From: a virus
Length of the DNA: 63,414 bases
IMG/VR virus record: IMGVR_UViG_3300045996_000494
Span: 1 to 63,414 of that record
Direction: 5' to 3' (one strand)
In this document: piece by piece, positions 16,708 through 25,494 of the stretch
Position numbering within the stretch: position 1 is the first letter of the stretch
How the letters are laid out: each line of letters opens with the position of its first letter
The notes under the pieces: model-generated
Databases searched by the model: none
What the model was told of the DNA's origin: nothing
Seen by the model: the letters and a program-made list of their open reading frames with translations, nothing else
Position numbers and translations under genes: made by a program

Positions 16708-18033
16708 TCACCTCAGCGGTAGAGCTTGGCGATAGCGGTACGGGTCCAGATGGTCGTTGGCGAGCGGAGTATCCGGTTGCGGCCCGCCGCCAATAGGCAT
16801 CTCATACACGCCGCGCCGCAGTCCCTTGTCGAGCATCATCTTGCGGTGTTGGTCGGCCAAAGACATGTCAGGCGGAGCGCTCACGCCCATTGCTGCTTGC
16901 ACACCGGGATCGAGCGCGATGGCCTGCGTACGCCGCACCTCGGGCTTGGCTGGAGCTTCTGCGCGCTTCTTGCGGCTGCTCTCAATGGTGCGCTGGAAAA
17001 ACTCCTCGCCCTTCCACTTGACCACGTCCTCCGGCACGACGAACTCGCCGCCGTCGAGCTGAATGGCGCCGGTTGGTCCCTGCGCCGGGATGTCGTCGGT
17101 GATGCGATCACCGGAGGGTGACAGCTCCTCGTCGATCATGCCGCCTTCTGCGTAGCTCTTGCGGAACAGAGGGTTGATCAACCCCCCGAGAGCCGAGCTA
17201 GCCGGCGCTGTCGCCATCGACAAGCCGAGGCCGCCGATCAACCCCAGCGCCGAGCCCCAGCCGCTGCCCTGGCTGCGCTCCGCCTGATTGTACTTGTACT
17301 GGTCGAGAAGCTGGTTGTAGCCGGTTTTCATGGTGTCGGCCGCGGCACCGAGCCCACTCGTACCCAGCGCGCCCCACTGCTGCGGCGTGCCCATGCTGCT
17401 GGAGCCAGACGCTACGCCTGCCGTCTGTGTGCCGCCAGCCAGCGCGCCCTGTCCGCCAGCCAGCTGGTAGCCCTGCGCCGACATCCCCGGGTAGCCGCGG
17501 CCCACAGCGAGCGCCTCAGAGCGCAACGCTCGCGCCGTCGCTTCGGTCTGCTCGCGGGACATGTTGCCAGCGCCGGCACGCGCCGCCGCCTCGGAGATGC
17601 GCGTCCCGAGATCGAGCGCACCTGCACGCGTCTGCGACGGATCGATGCCGAAGCTCTCTAGGCGGTCCTGCGCCGCAGCGCGCGCCACCTTGTACTGGTT
17701 CGACACCTCGGCCATCGCCGCGCCCGAGCGCTGCTGGATGCGGGCCGGAGTGGCGTAGTCCTGTGCTTCCGCGACTAGCTGATCTTCGAGTGGCTGGAAG
17801 GTCTCCTTGTAGCGAGCGCGATCCTCCGCCGCCTGCTCATCGAGCACGTTCTGCCGAGCCAGCGCAGACTCGATAATCTTGTCGCTAGTCTCTTCGGTCT
17901 TGGCGTACTGCTGCCGCGCCCACGCCATCTGCTCCCGCTGCAGTTCGAGCGAGGAGTTAGCAGCCTGCGTTTGCGCCGCGATGATGCCGGAGTAATCCGG
18001 CGGGGGCGGTGCGTAGGATTTCTTGCTCGACAT
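16708..18033 (-). CDS. Internal virion or tail-associated protein (441 aa)
   Basis: The N-terminal half is helical, Gln/Ala-rich with coiled-coil character (QREQMAWARQQYAKTEETSD). A Gly-rich hydrophobic stretch (GSALGLIGGLGLSMATAPAS) in the middle could insert in membranes. The C-terminal part has a conserved-looking segment VQLDGGEFVVPEDVVKWKG-like (IQLDGGEFVVPEDVVKWKG), seen in phage internal and ejection proteins. Its position directly before the hydrolase and giant genes supports a role in the ejection set. Confidence 0.7.
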   Translation of the reverse strand: MSSKKSYAPPPPDYSGIIAAQTQAANSSLELQREQMAWARQQYAKTEETSDKIIESALARQNVLDEQAAEDRARYKETFQPLEDQLVAEAQDYATPARIQQRSGAAMAEVSNQYKVARAAAQDRLESFGIDPSQTRAGALDLGTRISEAAARAGAGNMSREQTEATARALRSEALAVGRGYPGMSAQGYQLAGGQGALAGGTQTAGVASGSSSMGTPQQWGALGTSGLGAAADTMKTGYNQLLDQYKYNQAERSQGSGWGSALGLIGGLGLSMATAPASSALGGLINPLFRKSYAEGGMIDEELSPSGDRITDDIPAQGPTGAIQLDGGEFVVPEDVVKWKGEEFFQRTIESSRKKRAEAPAKPEVRRTQAIALDPGVQAAMGVSAPPDMSLADQHRKMMLDKGLRRGVYEMPIGGGPQPDTPLANDHLDPYRYRQALPLR

Positions 18034-18034
18034 G

Positions 18035-18484
18035 CTAGTGCACCTTGTGGGCGGGCGAGACCCCTAAGAACCGGCAGTCGTCACGATACAGCGAGACGAT
18101 CACCATGTCATCATCGGGGTAGACGCCCTCAATTCCAGCCTCAGCTTTGAACCCAGCTTTGACGGCAAACTGAAAAGTCTCCGCATCGGTTCGCCGAATG
18201 TCACCGAAAATCTTCTTAACCCCAAGCTGGTTGAAGGGGTAGTCGAACACGATGAACAGCAGCCCGCGGCTGATCCATCGGCGGTCCCACGACGTGATGT
18301 GTATCTTGATGCTGCCGCCCGGCCCTGTGTAGTCGCTGAATATCACTCGGCCGAGCAGCTTACCCCGCGAGGTAACTCTGGCGATGCAGTGGTCAACGAG
18401 CGGGTTGAACCGGTACACGTCGTTTGGATGCGGCTTTGTTGCGTCCTGCAGATCGTTGAGCCGGACGCCTTTTATCAGAGCCAC
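18035..18484 (-). CDS. GNAT-like acetyltransferase-fold virion protein (149 aa), GTG start
   Basis: The GTG at 18484 has AAAGGTGG a few bases upstream, which decides it over the longer open frame. The sequence follows the GNAT layout: strands around HCIARVTSRGKLLGRVIFSDY, then RRWISRGLLFIVFDYPFNQ, then VKKIFGDIRRTDAETFQFA and AGFKAEAGIEG. The usual acetyl-CoA pyrophosphate loop (Q/RxxGxG/A) is not clear, so it may be non-catalytic. GNAT-like proteins occur next to podoviral internal core genes. It overlaps the upstream gene by 92 bp in another frame. Confidence 0.72.
   Translation of the reverse strand: MALIKGVRLNDLQDATKPHPNDVYRFNPLVDHCIARVTSRGKLLGRVIFSDYTGPGGSIKIHITSWDRRWISRGLLFIVFDYPFNQLGVKKIFGDIRRTDAETFQFAVKAGFKAEAGIEGVYPDDDMVIVSLYRDDCRFLGVSPAHKVH
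18360..18378. repeat. Dispersed palindromic element inside the GNAT-like gene
   Basis: CTTACCCCGCGAGGTAACT, encoding VTSRGK on the minus strand. This copy mirrors the early-arm form (GAGGTAA) but lies mid-gene. Confidence 0.6.
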
Positions 18485-18782
18485 TGTCCGCCACCTTTTG
18501 AAGCGAGCGCCGCCGTTTCGCTGCGATGCCGTCCACCGCACTTTTGTCGCCGGCGGCGAGCTTGATAACCGCATCTGCAAGCTCTTCCACTGAAACAACG
18601 TCCAGATCAAGGACGGGTACCGGCAGCTCTACCCGTGGCGGGGGCTCGGGCGGACGATCACCGAGGACGTATTCGCCGGGGAACCCCCCGGCCTTCAGCG
18701 CAATGAAGTCCTCCGGGGATGGCACGCTGCCGCGAGCGGTCACCCTGCCGTCTTGGTCAACCCGGTTGAAGCTGATCGACAT
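18393..18782 (-). CDS. Hypothetical late protein with basic C-terminus (129 aa)
   Basis: The N-terminal 70 residues read as a real protein (SISFNRVDQDGRVTARGSVP, then a proline linker and an acidic helix). The last 30 residues are very basic (KRRPAQRSAGRNKAASKRR) and lie in the region that also encodes the GNAT-like start. Either the overlap is genuine or the natural protein ends earlier in relatives. No family recognised. Confidence 0.6.
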   Translation of the reverse strand: MSISFNRVDQDGRVTARGSVPSPEDFIALKAGGFPGEYVLGDRPPEPPPRVELPVPVLDLDVVSVEELADAVIKLAAGDKSAVDGIAAKRRRSLQKVADSGSDKRRPAQRSAGRNKAASKRRVPVQPAR

Positions 18783-18982
18783 CAGATGTCCGTTCCTGCT
18801 TTTCCAGGCTGCGCTCTAGTTCCCGCCTCTTGTTCAGGCGGCAGCGCATCGAGCATGTCGGCTATGCCGACGAGCGAATGTCGGCTTGTCCCCAATTCGC
18901 GGAGCTGCTGCGTCGTGGCATTCTGCGCCATGTGCCGGAACGCCCGCGCCACGCCCTTACGATCCGTAGTGGCCACCCTCAT
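18782..18982 (-). CDS. Small hypothetical late protein (66 aa)
   Basis: ATG with GATTAA just before it; the frame MRVATTDRKGVARAFRHMAQ continues to a Pro/Gly-rich end. Its stop overlaps the next start. Soluble, no motif. Supported mainly by tight packing in the late operon. Confidence 0.5.
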   Translation of the reverse strand: MRVATTDRKGVARAFRHMAQNATTQQLRELGTSRHSLVGIADMLDALPPEQEAGTRAQPGKAGTDI

Positions 18983-18993
18983 TTAATCGCTCC

Positions 18994-20046
18994 TCAGATG
19001 TCCGCCTGCGCCAGCTCGACCACTTGGATGCTCATGCCTAGCGTGTACCCACTAGGGTTATCCACCCCGAACGTATGAACACCCGGCGTCAACCCAGTCA
19101 CCTCGAAGGACTTAGATGTGGGGGTGACCCCTGCGTAGAACTGGTAGGATGAGCCACCCAGGTAGTTGGAAGAAACCAACGTGTCGAGCGCGTTCATAAT
19201 CCCGAAGCCGCTGAACCCATCGATAAGGAGTTGGAACGAGCGGATGGTCAGCGTGGTGGAGAAAGGAACAGTGTGAGTTGTAAATGACACATCCGAAATC
19301 GAGACAATCACGAGGAGACGAGAGTTCGCCCGCACCGTGAGGCTAGTGCTCAGCGTAGTGCCGCTGATGACATACCCCTCGGCAAATGCACCGTTGGCAG
19401 TGGCGTTAATCCCGATCTCTTGATGGCGGATCGTAACTGGCACACTGAAGTTGAACGTGACGCCGTTGTACGCGAACACCTCCTGCGGCGTGCCGCCCGC
19501 GTAGCTAGGATCGACTAGCCTGAACTGGTTGGCGGTGAACACTATCTCGCCGACGCCGCCACTCGTCCGCATTGCCTTCATGCCGATGGACGCACCGTTG
19601 ACGGTAAGCGTCCATCCGTACGAGGCGACGTACCCCGCTGGCGCAGCCTCCGCGACCAGATACACCTGCCCCGATGCTGTACCGCCGTTAGCTGTGGCTG
19701 TGACCGTGGTGATGTCGGACGCCAGCGCAGAGTCAGCGTCAGCGCGGGCGGTCTGCTCCGCAACTACCGAAGCCTCAACATCACCCATGTCCGCTTCGAG
19801 TTGCGTCGTGCGGATCACGACAGCCTGAAGGCTGTTGGCTTGTATCTGGATTTGCTCAGTGAACCGTGCCGTCGCCTCGCCAGAGCGACGCTCAATGATC
19901 CGTAGCTGGTTGGGGAATGAGAAGGCTTGGTTCGGTCGCTGACCGGTGACCAACTCCACACTTTCCTTGAGCCGGCCCACCGTGTTGTGCAGCGACTCCA
20001 GGCTCATAGCCGGGTCAGGAATGGCAGGGTAGCTCACGTCAGGCAC
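18994..20046 (-). CDS. Tail fibre or tail-tip protein (350 aa)
   Basis: An N-terminal helical region (QIQIQANSLQAVVIRTTQLE) resembles the coiled-coil end of host-specificity/J-type tail proteins. Then comes a short hinge and a beta-rich domain with many Thr, Ser, Gly and aromatic residues. It overlaps the nozzle gene by 8 bp and precedes the ejection genes. Probably a distal tail component; receptor unknown. Confidence 0.65.
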   Translation of the reverse strand: MPDVSYPAIPDPAMSLESLHNTVGRLKESVELVTGQRPNQAFSFPNQLRIIERRSGEATARFTEQIQIQANSLQAVVIRTTQLEADMGDVEASVVAEQTARADADSALASDITTVTATANGGTASGQVYLVAEAAPAGYVASYGWTLTVNGASIGMKAMRTSGGVGEIVFTANQFRLVDPSYAGGTPQEVFAYNGVTFNFSVPVTIRHQEIGINATANGAFAEGYVISGTTLSTSLTVRANSRLLVIVSISDVSFTTHTVPFSTTLTIRSFQLLIDGFSGFGIMNALDTLVSSNYLGGSSYQFYAGVTPTSKSFEVTGLTPGVHTFGVDNPSGYTLGMSIQVVELAQADI

Positions 20047-21754
20047 TACGCAGCTCCCGCACGTTCGACGCGATCATAAACGACTGCAGCTCGGTGTTCC
20101 CAGTGAAGGTGAACCGCCACACGTCGGACTTGAAGCCAGACGGCAACTTGATCTCTTTACCGCTGGAGTACACCGGACGGCTATAGACCGTGATCCACTC
20201 CGTCGTGCCGTCGTTACCCCGCAGGGTAACGTCGATTGTAAGGCTCAAGCTCTTATCCAGAGTGTCATCGAAGTATGCCTGGAACACACTGAAGTTGGCA
20301 GGGTAGGGATAGACGAACTCCTTGGATGTCCACGTGTAGGACACACGCGCCGCGCCGGGCTGCTCCCACTCGTAAAGCTTATAGGTGCCGCTCTCGTTGG
20401 TGATCATCCACGGCTTGCCGGACCAGTACTCGATGCCGATGTTGACCGGTGTGTCAGTCGTGTCGAAGTAGCTGACCCCACGCGTCTCCGGCTTCTGCGG
20501 CCAGAACCGCAGGCCGTCGTAGCCAGGGCCGGTCCTGAGCGTGATGTACTCACCGCCCTGCGCCATCGCACGGAAGTTCCGCGCGTCGATCACGCGCCAC
20601 TGCTCGCGCGAGATCAACTCTTTCGTGACCGTGTTGATGACACCGGGCGACACCAGAACGAGCCCTTCCTCGCTGGCGTAGTAGACGCCCTCCGGCGCTG
20701 CAGCGATGGAGCCGCGACCGATGCACGGCAGCGGGGCGTCGGTTTTCTGCAGGGCCATGGCACCGGCCTTGGTGCCGGTGACAATAGACGGACGCCCAAT
20801 CGTGCAAACGACGCAGCTGTTGCCGTACACAGCGAGCCCGACGATGGGCGCGTCCACCGTCATGGTGTACTCAGCGGGCCACGCATGCGGCCGGAAATTC
20901 TCCGAGAAGTATAGGGTGTTGTCCTTCCACGTCACAAAGATGCCATTCGGCATGAGCACCAACCCCTGCGTTCCCTCGGGCGGCAGAGCGTAGCTGGTGC
21001 TCTCCAGCATGACGGATAGGTTAGTGTCGGGCGTGGTGTCGGAGTACGCCGTAGTGCCCACTAGCAGCTCGGCCACGAGGAAGAAGTCGGTCAGGCCCGA
21101 GGTAGCTGTGACGGTGCGATAAAGCCGGATCGTGCTGAAGGCGACGTAGCTCCCAGCGGCCGGCGGCTGTGGGATGTTGGTGATGTCCCAGCTGCCATTG
21201 GCGAAGCCATCGATCTCGACCGGCAGGCTCGGGGCGCTCTCCTCCCCAAAGGCGTTTGCGAACGTGACGAGATACTGGCGCGTGACGATGGGCTCACTGC
21301 CGCCTGACACGCTGCCTGTGGGAGCGCCGCTAGGCGCCGGCACGCCGAGCGTAAAGCCACCTGTATCGAGGTGGCCGGTAACCCCGTCGAGGTAATCGCG
21401 GGAGGCGTGCCGCAACCCGGCAGTCGGCGAGCCCCAGTAGTACCGCTCATAGAGATCGTTGACGAGCGGCCCGCGGTAGACCTCGGTGTTGATGTCTTGA
21501 AACTCCAGCCAGTTGGCACTGGTCAGCGGCTCGCCCGCGGGGGTGGGCATAGAGACGCCCCCTTCCGGGAGACGAAAGACCAAGTTCGTGCCAGACAGCA
21601 ACGTCTTAATCACGACATGCGAGCGGTTGCCCTGGAGATAGGCGCCGCCGTCGCAGTCGATGTTGTTGGCTAGTACGGCGGCATTATCAGGGAGCGCTCG
21701 CGAGTCCCTGATAGGCCACATCCCCGAGAAGCCGGCAAGCCGGAGGAGCCCCAT
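20039..21754 (-). CDS. Tail nozzle/stabilisation protein, beta-propeller type (571 aa)
   Basis: The size, beta-rich sequence and repeated strand motifs (GLVLMPNGIFVTWKDNTLYF, APEGVYYASEEGLVLVSPG) match the propeller-like tail hub/nozzle proteins of podoviruses such as P22 gp10. The N-terminus LRLAGFSGMWPIRDSRALP is typical. The start has GGGAGAGTATCA upstream. It should sit below the adaptor ring and guide DNA. Confidence 0.72.
   Translation of the reverse strand: MGLLRLAGFSGMWPIRDSRALPDNAAVLANNIDCDGGAYLQGNRSHVVIKTLLSGTNLVFRLPEGGVSMPTPAGEPLTSANWLEFQDINTEVYRGPLVNDLYERYYWGSPTAGLRHASRDYLDGVTGHLDTGGFTLGVPAPSGAPTGSVSGGSEPIVTRQYLVTFANAFGEESAPSLPVEIDGFANGSWDITNIPQPPAAGSYVAFSTIRLYRTVTATSGLTDFFLVAELLVGTTAYSDTTPDTNLSVMLESTSYALPPEGTQGLVLMPNGIFVTWKDNTLYFSENFRPHAWPAEYTMTVDAPIVGLAVYGNSCVVCTIGRPSIVTGTKAGAMALQKTDAPLPCIGRGSIAAAPEGVYYASEEGLVLVSPGVINTVTKELISREQWRVIDARNFRAMAQGGEYITLRTGPGYDGLRFWPQKPETRGVSYFDTTDTPVNIGIEYWSGKPWMITNESGTYKLYEWEQPGAARVSYTWTSKEFVYPYPANFSVFQAYFDDTLDKSLSLTIDVTLRGNDGTTEWITVYSRPVYSSGKEIKLPSGFKSDVWRFTFTGNTELQSFMIASNVRELRSA
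20214..20229. repeat. Dispersed palindromic element inside the nozzle gene
   Basis: TTACCCCGCAGGGTAA, identical to the copies at 31666 (intergenic) and 2010 (coding, first base differs). Encodes VTLRGN. Confidence 0.75.
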
Positions 21755-21776
21755 TGATACTCTCCCGGCTCACAGG

Positions 21777-22472
21777 TCAGCCAAGAGCTTCGGGATCGTT
21801 AATCCGCACAACTTCCTTGACGGCGGCGTCGGGGTTCGGCCCCTTGCCGTCGTGCCAGCCATCCACCACGACTTCCTTAGCGCGGGGGATTTTGTGGCGT
21901 GACACCTTCTCAGCCTTCGCTCGCGTGCGCGGCACGTGCTTCTCGTCCGGCATGCTGACGAGGCGGGTGTTGATCTTGTCCTCCGGCCAGTCACCGGCGT
22001 TGATCGGCTTCGCCTCGGTGTCGACGCCACGCTCGTTGGCGAGGACCACCGGTTGGTTGACCGCCTGAGCAGTCACCATGTCGGTCGTCAAGTCCTCAGC
22101 GCGCTTGGTGTCCACGTCGGGATGATCGAGTTCCTCGACGGCGATCTGGTGCGCCGCGGTCAAGATCGGCTCGGCGCGGTCGGCCAGATGGATGATGGCC
22201 TCCAGCTCGGTCTGAGCCTGATCGGCGACCTCGGCGCCGGCGCGGTCACGATCTACTGTGTCGATGGGCCGGAGCTGCAGCAACTCGTCGCGCCGCTTCT
22301 CGTCCTCTTTGATGACCTTGTCGGCTTCCTTGAGGCGCCGGTTGAGATCGCTCTCGTCGTGGCCGGCGGCCTTGGCCACTTCACGGAGACGGGCGCGACC
22401 GGCCTCCAGCTCTTCGCGGCGGCGCTGCTCGAAGTTTGGGGCTTCGTTGCCAGTCGGGAGGGTTGAGGACAT
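21777..22472 (-). CDS. Charged hypothetical late protein (231 aa)
   Basis: Extremely rich in Glu, Asp, Arg and Lys, with a long coiled-coil-like N-terminus (FEQRRREELEAGRARLREVA) and a region of alternating acids and alanines. No membrane segments or catalytic motifs. Position between tail nozzle and lysis genes suggests a structural or assembly role, but the sequence does not show which. Confidence 0.7.
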   Translation of the reverse strand: MSSTLPTGNEAPNFEQRRREELEAGRARLREVAKAAGHDESDLNRRLKEADKVIKEDEKRRDELLQLRPIDTVDRDRAGAEVADQAQTELEAIIHLADRAEPILTAAHQIAVEELDHPDVDTKRAEDLTTDMVTAQAVNQPVVLANERGVDTEAKPINAGDWPEDKINTRLVSMPDEKHVPRTRAKAEKVSRHKIPRAKEVVVDGWHDGKGPNPDAAVKEVVRINDPEALG

Positions 22473-22553
22473 ATCGTAGACCCTTTCTGATGCGGTTACC
22501 CCGTGAGGTAATGCAGTTGTAGCACTTCAGGTCGGGCGCCGCAAACCTGCTGG

Positions 22554-23006
22554 CTAATCAACCAACATGAACACCAAAGCCGGAACGCCCAAGGCTGTCA
22601 CCACGGCGAGAACGGTAAAGGCAGTGCGGTAGCTGTAGTGCGACAAGAACCAGATGGCAGCCGCTGCCCCAAGAATGTTCAGAACGACTGACATGCCAAA
22701 CCAAGGCCATGTCCGCAGCCAGAACGTATAATCCCAGTCGTTTCGGATGTAGAGAAACTGCATCCACTGCAAAAACGCCCTGAGAGCGCTACCAGCAGTG
22801 AAGATGGATAGAAAAACAACGGCATAGGTGACTGGGGTGAACTCAATCTGCCCTCTAGCTGACTTTCGTAGAAGGTAGCCGACGAAGGTGATTGTTAGAA
22901 ACAAGCTAGCCCAAAACCAGACTCCTGCGCCGAGTTCACGAACCCAGACATCCCAGTTCGTGTAGATTAACTGCCCTCCTTCGAGGGCCGACTTCCCTCC
23001 TTCCAT
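22554..23006 (-). CDS. Four-helix membrane protein near the lysis genes (150 aa)
   Basis: At least four hydrophobic segments are visible (AGVWFWASLFLTITFVGYL, AVVFLSIFTAGSALRAF, WFGMSVVLNILGAAAAIWFL, AFTVLAVVTALGVPALVFML), with short charged loops. It overlaps the upstream gene by 40 bp. It could be a holin or an accessory membrane protein of the lysis cassette. Its length is on the large side for a holin. Confidence 0.65.
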   Translation of the reverse strand: MEGGKSALEGGQLIYTNWDVWVRELGAGVWFWASLFLTITFVGYLLRKSARGQIEFTPVTYAVVFLSIFTAGSALRAFLQWMQFLYIRNDWDYTFWLRTWPWFGMSVVLNILGAAAAIWFLSHYSYRTAFTVLAVVTALGVPALVFMLVD

Positions 23007-23191
23007 GTTTGGTCCTCTCTCATTTGCTCAACGAGCATCCTGACATAATCAGCACGACTTTGGATATTTTTCAAGTCGTGTCGGACTTCACGGTTGCGCT
23101 GGTCGATCTGCTCGATGCGATGCTCAACCGTTTTATCGGGCGAACTGAACATCCCGCAAAACAGCTGGGCGAAGAAAGATTTCCCGCCCAC
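22967..23191 (-). CDS. Small coiled-coil lysis-region protein (74 aa), GTG start
   Basis: The N-terminal GKSFFAQLFCGMFSSP is hydrophobic with a cysteine. A charged helix with heptad spacing follows (HRIEQIDQRNREVRHDLKN). A hydrophobic Cys-containing start followed by a coiled coil could mean a spanin-like lipoprotein, although a clear lipobox is missing. It overlaps the next gene. Confidence 0.5.
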   Translation of the reverse strand: MGGKSFFAQLFCGMFSSPDKTVEHRIEQIDQRNREVRHDLKNIQSRADYVRMLVEQMREDQTWKEGSRPSKEGS

Positions 23192-23195
23192 GAGT

Positions 23196-23438
23196 TCACC
23201 TCACGAATTTGAACGCTAGAGCCACTACGGAGCTGAACAAAAGCCCCGCTGCCCCTCCCCACATCGCCGCTTGGAATTTCAGCAGGGCGATGTCCGTCCT
23301 GATTTGAGCTATGTCGTCCTGCCGGAATTGCTCGATCTTCTTGTTGATCGCTTCCACGGCTGAATTGATCCTTTCCAGCTCGGTCAGGATTAACCGTCGG
23401 TAGCCCTCCCAGGAACGGTCGCCAGCATCGTCGGGCAT
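23196..23438 (-). CDS. Candidate holin or XhlA-like protein (80 aa)
   Basis: A charged helical N-terminus (LTELERINSAVEAINKKIEQ) is followed by one C-terminal membrane segment (MWGGAAGLLFSSVVALAFKF). This layout matches XhlA/hemolysin-type phage proteins that work with holins. It is adjacent to the endolysin cluster. Confidence 0.65.
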   Translation of the reverse strand: MPDDAGDRSWEGYRRLILTELERINSAVEAINKKIEQFRQDDIAQIRTDIALLKFQAAMWGGAAGLLFSSVVALAFKFVR

Positions 23439-23441
23439 GGG

Positions 23442-23579
23442 CTACTCCACGGCGTCGCTCACGTAGCTGATAGTCCCGTAGATTACGGCAAAAGCGATGA
23501 GGCTGAATGCTATAGCACCCACGACGTAAGGCCAAGCCCAAACATGGCTCCACTCGCGCAGCGGGTCGTTGTCCTTCAT
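23442..23579 (-). CDS. Single-pass membrane protein (45 aa), possible holin or antiholin
   Basis: Starts at the ATG overlapping the upstream peptidase stop (ATGA at 23576-23579). The frame KDNDPLREWSHVWAWPYVVG runs into one hydrophobic helix (AIAFSLIAFAVIYGTISYV). Its position in the lysis cassette suggests a small holin or regulator. Confidence 0.6.
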   Translation of the reverse strand: MKDNDPLREWSHVWAWPYVVGAIAFSLIAFAVIYGTISYVSDAVE

Positions 23580-24289
23580 CGCCGTTTTACCTCGATGGGT
23601 AACGCCACCTCGCCGTAGTCCTCGATCAGGTTCTGCACATCGGCAGCGGTGAGCCACGCCTCTCCGCCCTCACCATAGTCCAAACCCCAGCTGTTGCGAA
23701 GCTTGTATTTTCCTGGCTTGCGGGTGACGGGGTCCAGGGCGAGGCGGTTACCCCCACGTAAGATGTAAGCGTGGCCACCATAGTTCGTTCCGGTGAAGCG
23801 CGCGAAGCCAAACTCATCGATGTACGACATGTCGCGGGTCCACGTCGTACCCATAACGACTACACCCACGGTGGCGAGGTGAGCGTGCACCTCGGCAACT
23901 GTCCTCGCCCAGCGATAGCTCGTGACGTAGCCGTTGGCGACCAGCCACTTCATAGCGGCGTGGACAGACGTGCCCTCGTAGTCATTACCGACCCACTCGT
24001 CGTGGTCTTGGCACCAGTGGTAGATCGAGCCGCGCGGGATACCCTCGACTTGGTTGCGATGCGGCGAGGCTTCAAGCATCCCGCGCGTGCTGTACTCGAC
24101 GCAATGCGGGGTATTGCCCTGATCCTGCAGATCGCCGGCCGCCCAGTAGCGATAGTCGACGTTCCGCGCCGCGGTGAGAAGCTTCTTCTCGACCCGCCAG
24201 TCCTGATCCTGCCAGACTTCAGACGCGCCCTTCCGCAGCCCGTGACCGGGCATGCGGATCGCTTTGTCCTTGGGGGAGAGGTACATCAT
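23576..24289 (-). CDS. Papain-like (C1-type) cysteine peptidase (237 aa)
   Basis: The complete papain signature is visible: Gln57 (QDQGN), Cys63 (six residues later, as in papain), His173 (NYGGHAYILRG) and Asn199 (RNSWG). There is no signal peptide or propeptide, so it would be active in the cytoplasm or carried in the virion. It is translationally coupled to the endolysin (ATGA at 24286-24289) and to the small membrane protein below. Possible roles are cleavage of peptide crosslinks, host surface proteins, or structural proteins; none is proved by the sequence. Confidence 0.82.
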   Translation of the reverse strand: MMYLSPKDKAIRMPGHGLRKGASEVWQDQDWRVEKKLLTAARNVDYRYWAAGDLQDQGNTPHCVEYSTRGMLEASPHRNQVEGIPRGSIYHWCQDHDEWVGNDYEGTSVHAAMKWLVANGYVTSYRWARTVAEVHAHLATVGVVVMGTTWTRDMSYIDEFGFARFTGTNYGGHAYILRGGNRLALDPVTRKPGKYKLRNSWGLDYGEGGEAWLTAADVQNLIEDYGEVALPIEVKRR

Positions 24290-25473
24290 GGCCGGCTCTC
24301 CTCCTTGGCGGCTTCGCGAGCAACCTCGACAACCTTGCCAACGGTGCCAAGTACTCCCAGGAGCGGCGACAACCTCGCCAGTCCCTGCATGATGTCGAGC
24401 ACGCTATCTGCCACGTCGTTGATCTCGTGGCGGACCTTGTTCAGTGGCAGATGATCCATCGGGACATCTTCCGGCTTCACGGTCGTCCAGCCCTGCGCGC
24501 GCTCCTCAGCGCTAAGAGGTGGCGGCCCATTAGTAGCTACGTTGGCAGCTCTATCAGCAGCCACACCAGCAGCCACATTCGAGACCGTGATGGCTGCGCG
24601 CTCCTCAGCAATCTCCTGAGACCGCTTCTCAGCTCCTCGTGTCCCAAAGGTGATGATCTGTGTTTCAGACGCCCAGCGCTTGAACCACGCCCATCCAGCT
24701 GAGGCCGCCGCGAAAGCCGCGCCTCCGAACGGCCCCATGAGTTGGTCCTTCAGCGGCAGGGCAGGATTGTAGAGCACATACGCCACCCAAGCGGCGGCCA
24801 GCGCCCCACCCATAGCTCCGGTAAACACCGGGCTCTGGAACCATGGGATAGCCGGCTTCTCGTCCGTGCCAGGAATTTTCGCCGGGACAGTGGCAGGGAC
24901 GGTACCGGGAACGGCGCCGGGGACAGACGGAGGAACGACAACGGGTGCCATGGGTTGATCCTTGTCGGTTGCCCACACAGTCGAAGGCGGAGGGTTGGCC
25001 TTGTAAAGGGCCAGAGCCTCACGCGCAGCCTTGATGCGGGGGTTGAGGTTGATCTTGGCGGGCTTCTCGAAGTAAGCCGCTACGCGCCACGTGGCGTTCT
25101 CCAGCGACTTGGATGTCTTAATCACGTCGATCAAATCGGGGCGCAGACCGGTGACGCGGCGATCCTCGATGCCGGCAAGCTCGCGATAGAGGTAGCTGTA
25201 GTTGCCCTCGTAGCTGTCCGCTGCCCAGCCCTTGCGCCTGATCCACGCCTCGAACGTCTTGCGCCGCGCCGCGGTCCACTGCGCGAAGCCGGTGCCGCCA
25301 GCCCAGCCTTTGGCCAGCGCACCATCTTCTACAATGTCATTGAAGTACGCCGACTCGGCAGCGAAGTTGCCGACGAACGCTGCAGCCTGCTCGGCTGTCA
25401 GTCCGAAGTCGTGCATAAGGTCCGCGATGAACTGTGGCGCCCACTTATTCCAGCGAGCGTATTTGTCTGCCAT
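24286..25473 (-). CDS. Endolysin with phage tail-lysozyme domain and membrane segment (395 aa)
   Basis: Residues about 8-140 match the phage tail lysozyme domain: FVGNFAAESAYFN with probable catalytic Glu40, then GTGFAQWTAARRKTFEAW and NYSYLYRELAG. A Pro/Val/Gly repeat linker (PGAVPGTVPATVPAKIPG) follows, then a hydrophobic segment (TGAMGGALAAAWVAYVLY) and a charged helical tail. The domain cleaves peptidoglycan glycan strands. Membrane linkage C-terminal to the enzyme domain is unusual for an endolysin and might tether it. Confidence 0.85.
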   Translation of the reverse strand: MADKYARWNKWAPQFIADLMHDFGLTAEQAAAFVGNFAAESAYFNDIVEDGALAKGWAGGTGFAQWTAARRKTFEAWIRRKGWAADSYEGNYSYLYRELAGIEDRRVTGLRPDLIDVIKTSKSLENATWRVAAYFEKPAKINLNPRIKAAREALALYKANPPPSTVWATDKDQPMAPVVVPPSVPGAVPGTVPATVPAKIPGTDEKPAIPWFQSPVFTGAMGGALAAAWVAYVLYNPALPLKDQLMGPFGGAAFAAASAGWAWFKRWASETQIITFGTRGAEKRSQEIAEERAAITVSNVAAGVAADRAANVATNGPPPLSAEERAQGWTTVKPEDVPMDHLPLNKVRHEINDVADSVLDIMQGLARLSPLLGVLGTVGKVVEVAREAAKEESRP

Positions 25474-25494
25474 GGTTACCCTCCGAGGTTACTC

